From the NCBI GenBank assembly GCA_013336025.1, contig JAAXUM010000031.1:1-10084 (forward strand): a stretch of 10,084 nt of DNA. The letters run 5' to 3'. Each line of letters starts with the position of its first letter. Position 1 is the stretch's first letter. The DNA is from Chlorobiaceae bacterium (GTDB taxonomy: Bacteria > Bacteroidota > Chlorobiia > Chlorobiales > Chlorobiaceae). This document shows, one piece after another, positions 7,720 to 10,084 of the stretch. The position numbers and the translations under genes were made by a program. Under the pieces are notes generated by a model. It was not told the DNA's origin. It saw only the letters and a program-made list of their open reading frames with translations, and ran no database searches.

Positions 7720-8982
7720 TCACCTCTCGTCCGCAAATATCACCCTGTGACGAACAGCCCATTCGGGTGTAGCGTTTTTACCCGACTCAAGCACAGTGGC
7801 GGCGGATATAACTGCACCATCAAGACGGACACGATCAAGATTTGCCCGCCAGAAATTCGCGCCCCTGAGATCAGCACCCCCAAGATCCGCACCGCGCAGA
7901 GTCGCTTCACGAAAATTGCAGCCGCGCAGATCAGCCTTTCGCATATCGCTCTCTTCAAGATCAGCGCCCTTGAAGGTGGCAGCACCAAGATCGGCCCCGG
8001 TTAAATCGGCGTAACTGAGATTTTTATGATCAAAATCTGCTCCCTTGAGCGAAACAATCATGGTTCTGTTCTGTTTTCTCATATCGTTCCAGTCGAAAAC
8101 GTTACGCTTAAGCTGCTCATACTGCTTTCTGTCATGCAAAACTTCGGACGGCAGCTCTGATTTTCTCCAGATATTTGCTGACCTGGCAGGATCAGGGGCA
8201 AGATGAGCTGCAGAAGAGCGATCTTGTGAAAGTGTATTTTTCAAATCACCCTGCACTGCTGCAGAAGAAACATCAGGTGGCGTTGAAGAAAGCACAACCG
8301 GAAGCGGTGTTGAAACAAAAATTGCCTGGCGCTCTCTGGCCCAATCTTGAGTGGCATATCGTCCGGTTTCAAGAATGGTGGCCTCTGATACCTTGACGCC
8401 ACTGAGTTTTACCTTGCCGAGATTAGCCCTCCAGAGATAGGCCGCCTGTAAATCCGCACCGCCAAGATTTGCATTCACCAGCGAAGCCTCCCGGAAATTG
8501 CAATCCTGAAGATTCGCTTCTGAAAAATCAACATTTGAGCAATCAGCTTTTTTCAGAATCGATTTTTTAAGTACAGCCTGGCGAAGGTTTGCTCCATCAA
8601 GCACTGCAGCTTCAAGATCAGCGCCACGCATAACCGCCCCCTCAAGATTAGCCCGCATCAGCATAGAACCACTCATCCTTGCCGCATCGAGCGTTATGTG
8701 CTGCATGTCTGCATTACTGAGATCGGAATCAGTCAGGATAACTCCTGAAAGATTTGCGTTTTGCAGGTTAACCCCTCGAAGATTGCGACCCTTCAAGACC
8801 GCACCTGAAAGATCGGGCAGAAGATCTTTATGCAGCGCTCTCATGCTGTTCCACGATTTCACTCCGGCGTTGAGCGACTCAAGATGTGAAGGATCAAAAG
8901 CCGATGCACGGAAAGAAAATACCGAAATCACAGCGACATTCAGAAACAGGGGTAAAAGAAAACGGATTGCTTTATGACTCAT
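7720..8982 (-). CDS. Exported pentapeptide-repeat protein with a duplicated module
   Basis: The protein has 420 residues from ATG 8982. A positive N-terminus, a hydrophobic stretch (about 7-24) and ASA at 26-28 look like a Sec signal peptide cleaved before FD. Two runs of pentapeptide repeats follow (A-D/N-L-x-x), at about 57-195 and 311-390, which should fold as right-handed quadrilateral beta helices. Each run is preceded by a V-x-x-W-N-x-M-R leader (41-48 and 295-302). Each ends with the same cap, WRANL through an ATxLExG stretch and an xWA segment to IF (about 184-222 and 378-416). Residues 223-290 form a Ser/Ala/Pro-rich linker. ATG 9006 and TTG 9009 are possible upstream starts. I prefer 8982 because it gives a compact signal peptide and an 11-base overlap with the upstream gene, which suggests translational coupling. 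The function is unknown; pentapeptide domains usually bind proteins. Confidence 0.88.
   Translation of the reverse strand: MSHKAIRFLLPLFLNVAVISVFSFRASAFDPSHLESLNAGVKSWNSMRALHKDLLPDLSGAVLKGRNLRGVNLQNANLSGVILTDSDLSNADMQHITLDAARMSGSMLMRANLEGAVMRGADLEAAVLDGANLRQAVLKKSILKKADCSNVDFSEANLQDCNFREASLVNANLGGADLQAAYLWRANLGKVKLSGVKVSEATILETGRYATQDWARERQAIFVSTPLPVVLSSTPPDVSSAAVQGDLKNTLSQDRSSAAHLAPDPARSANIWRKSELPSEVLHDRKQYEQLKRNVFDWNDMRKQNRTMIVSLKGADFDHKNLSYADLTGADLGAATFKGADLEESDMRKADLRGCNFREATLRGADLGGADLRGANFWRANLDRVRLDGAVISAATVLESGKNATPEWAVRHRVIFADER
7735..7920 (-). repeat. Second copy of a 62-residue module (partner at 8317-8502)
   Basis: This segment encodes residues 355-416, from CNFREATL to the terminal IF. 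It aligns without gaps to residues 161-222 with 35 of 62 identities counted by eye. It combines the last pentapeptide coils with the non-pentapeptide cap, so the duplication covers more than the simple repeat. Confidence 0.85.
8317..8502 (-). repeat. First copy of the 62-residue module (partner at 7735-7920)
   Basis: This segment encodes residues 161-222, from CNFREASL to the IF that precedes the linker. It is the gap-free partner of the second copy, with the same W-R-A-N-L turn and A-T-x-L-E cap. Divergence at the DNA level shows that the duplication is old. Confidence 0.85.
8972..8982 (-). other. Stop/start overlap of 11 bases, likely translational coupling
   Basis: ATGAGTCATAA on the minus strand contains the preferred ATG of the pentapeptide gene and the TAA of the membrane-protein gene. 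No strong Shine-Dalgarno precedes this ATG, so reinitiation by ribosomes finishing the upstream gene is a reasonable inference. Confidence 0.5.
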
Positions 8983-10084
8983 AATCTTGATGGATTGAAT
9001 CTTCATCAAGATACAGTTCCGGACGAAGATTGATGATCAGAAAAAAGACTGAACTGCCAAACAGGAGACCGGCAGCGCCAAGAAGCATCTGGTTTTCAAG
9101 AAAAAAAGCCAGAAGGATTGCTGTTGCTGACAGAAGCATAAGCGTAAGTTGCCGAAACGCATTTTTCATTGTTTTTTTCTGAAGCATTTCAGAAAGCTCT
9201 CCATTCCCTCGAAGAAGATCGAGTGAGTTCGAACGGGAAATTGCGGGTATGACGATATAGATCATACCGATAAAAGAGAAGGTTATCCAGCCGAGCAGCG
9301 CAGCATGGGTATGCGAGTGATAAAGCCACATTTTATCCATCCTGATAGGTGGATAGGAGCCGAACGGAATCCCCTTGATAAAATAAACATTCATGATGCC
9401 ATAGGCGCTTGTTGCAAATAAAAGGGAGAGTCCGCTTAAAAGAAAAGCAAGCGCAGGATGATGAAAATTCTTTTTGAAAAAGCCATAGAGATAGGTGGTA
9501 AAACCACCAAGTATAGCCATCACACCAAGAAGAAGAAGGTGGCTTACCAGCATCATGCCGGTATAATTACCAAGAAGAATAACAATGAGAAAGCCAAGAA
9601 CGCCACCGACAAAAACATAGAACCAGATACTGAAAAGTTGCCGGATAAGATCTCTTTTCGGAGAGGTACGCCAGCCATAGGTATAGAGAAATCCCATGAC
9701 GCTGATGCTGAGAGGAAACGAGGAACCGAGAAAATAGGCAGATTGCGTAACAAAAAAAGGAATAATCTTCTGATCAGGAAAAGCCTCTTTAAGACCAAGG
9801 GTAAATAGCCCAAGATTGGCAACAAGCAGAAAAAGAACATCAAAAATGTAATAACGTACCGAAACTTCCTTCCATATCCGGCTCACGGAGAGGGTTGTAA
9901 AAATCTCCCGGAGAGGTCCCATAACAATAATCATGAGCAAAAGACCGGTACCAGCCTTAAGAAGCGGCCATTCCATAAACAGAGCCGTGGTAATACTTAC
10001 AAGTGAAAGCAGCACGACATACATGTAGCGAAGCTGCTTTTGAGGGTCAATTCGCAACTCCGGATAGATAACGGCCGTGAGATA
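8972..10084 (-). CDS. Polytopic membrane protein resembling heme-copper oxidase subunit I (5' end off the right edge)
   Basis: The frame is open to the window edge: in-frame codons upstream of 10057 encode YLTAVIYPE without a stop or ATG. The TTG at 10055-10057 has no suitable ribosome binding site, so the true start is probably outside. Residues are numbered here from codon 10057. About ten hydrophobic helices fill the 361 visible residues. The helix at 251-271 is preceded by H247-x-H249-x-H251 and continues A-A-L-L-G-W and a G-x-x-Y-x-x-P pattern. A similar, shorter S-H-L-L-L-L-G module lies at 172-178. Histidine-plus-LLG helices of this kind occur in CcoN/NorB-like subunits and in NnrS-like proteins, where the histidines bind heme or metal. 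I infer a redox or heme-related membrane role but cannot choose a family. The end overlaps the pentapeptide gene start by 11 bases. Confidence 0.72.
   Translation of the reverse strand, partial: YLTAVIYPELRIDPQKQLRYMYVVLLSLVSITTALFMEWPLLKAGTGLLLMIIVMGPLREIFTTLSVSRIWKEVSVRYYIFDVLFLLVANLGLFTLGLKEAFPDQKIIPFFVTQSAYFLGSSFPLSISVMGFLYTYGWRTSPKRDLIRQLFSIWFYVFVGGVLGFLIVILLGNYTGMMLVSHLLLLGVMAILGGFTTYLYGFFKKNFHHPALAFLLSGLSLLFATSAYGIMNVYFIKGIPFGSYPPIRMDKMWLYHSHTHAALLGWITFSFIGMIYIVIPAISRSNSLDLLRGNGELSEMLQKKTMKNAFRQLTLMLLSATAILLAFFLENQMLLGAAGLLFGSSVFFLIINLRPELYLDEDSIHQDYES

Noticed and set aside
7712..7723. Palindrome GTGATTGATCAC at the pentapeptide stop codon
   Set aside because: Five-base arms with a two-base centre are too short to support an operator or terminator, and no second copy was seen.
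7747..8014. Plus-strand open frames rich in Ser, Arg, Pro and Ile with apparent repeats
   Set aside because: These are antisense echoes of the pentapeptide repeats on the minus strand and have no independent coding support.
9458..9843. Open frames on both strands inside the membrane-protein gene
   Set aside because: They are out-of-frame shadows: Lys-rich on the plus strand and Leu/Phe-rich on the minus strand, as expected opposite and beside codons for hydrophobic helices.

Overview
This window looks like chromosomal DNA of a moderate-GC Gram-negative bacterium. The gene style and protein sequences remind me of green sulfur bacteria (Chlorobiaceae), but no single gene here proves that, so treat the lineage as a tentative inference. 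I see no rRNA, tRNA, CRISPR array, insertion sequence or phage gene.

Layout. (1) Positions 1-726, minus strand: the 5' part of rmuC, running off the left edge. (2) Positions 727-1039: an AT-rich divergent intergenic region of 313 bases with a weak promoter candidate on each strand. (3) Positions 1040-4564, plus strand: one very large gene (1174 aa) for a patatin-like phospholipase with a DUF3376-type C-terminal half and three predicted membrane helices at the extreme C-terminus. (4) Positions 4565-4677: a short convergent intergenic region with a strong imperfect hairpin. (5) Positions 4678-10084, minus strand: five genes read leftwards. In transcription order these are a polytopic membrane protein resembling heme-copper oxidase subunit I (5' end off the right edge), an exported pentapeptide-repeat protein that overlaps it, a family 2 glycosyltransferase, a short-chain dehydrogenase/reductase, and a cysteine-rich alpha/beta hydrolase.

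The first four minus-strand genes are tightly packed (overlap, 36 bp and 41 bp gaps) and could be one transcript. The hydrolase follows after an 85 bp gap that contains a small inverted repeat, so it may or may not be co-transcribed. The gene contents do not form a recognisable single pathway. The points most worth a second look are the membrane-anchored giant patatin, the exported pentapeptide protein built from two copies of a module with a conserved non-pentapeptide cap, and the coupled partial membrane protein with histidine-rich helices.
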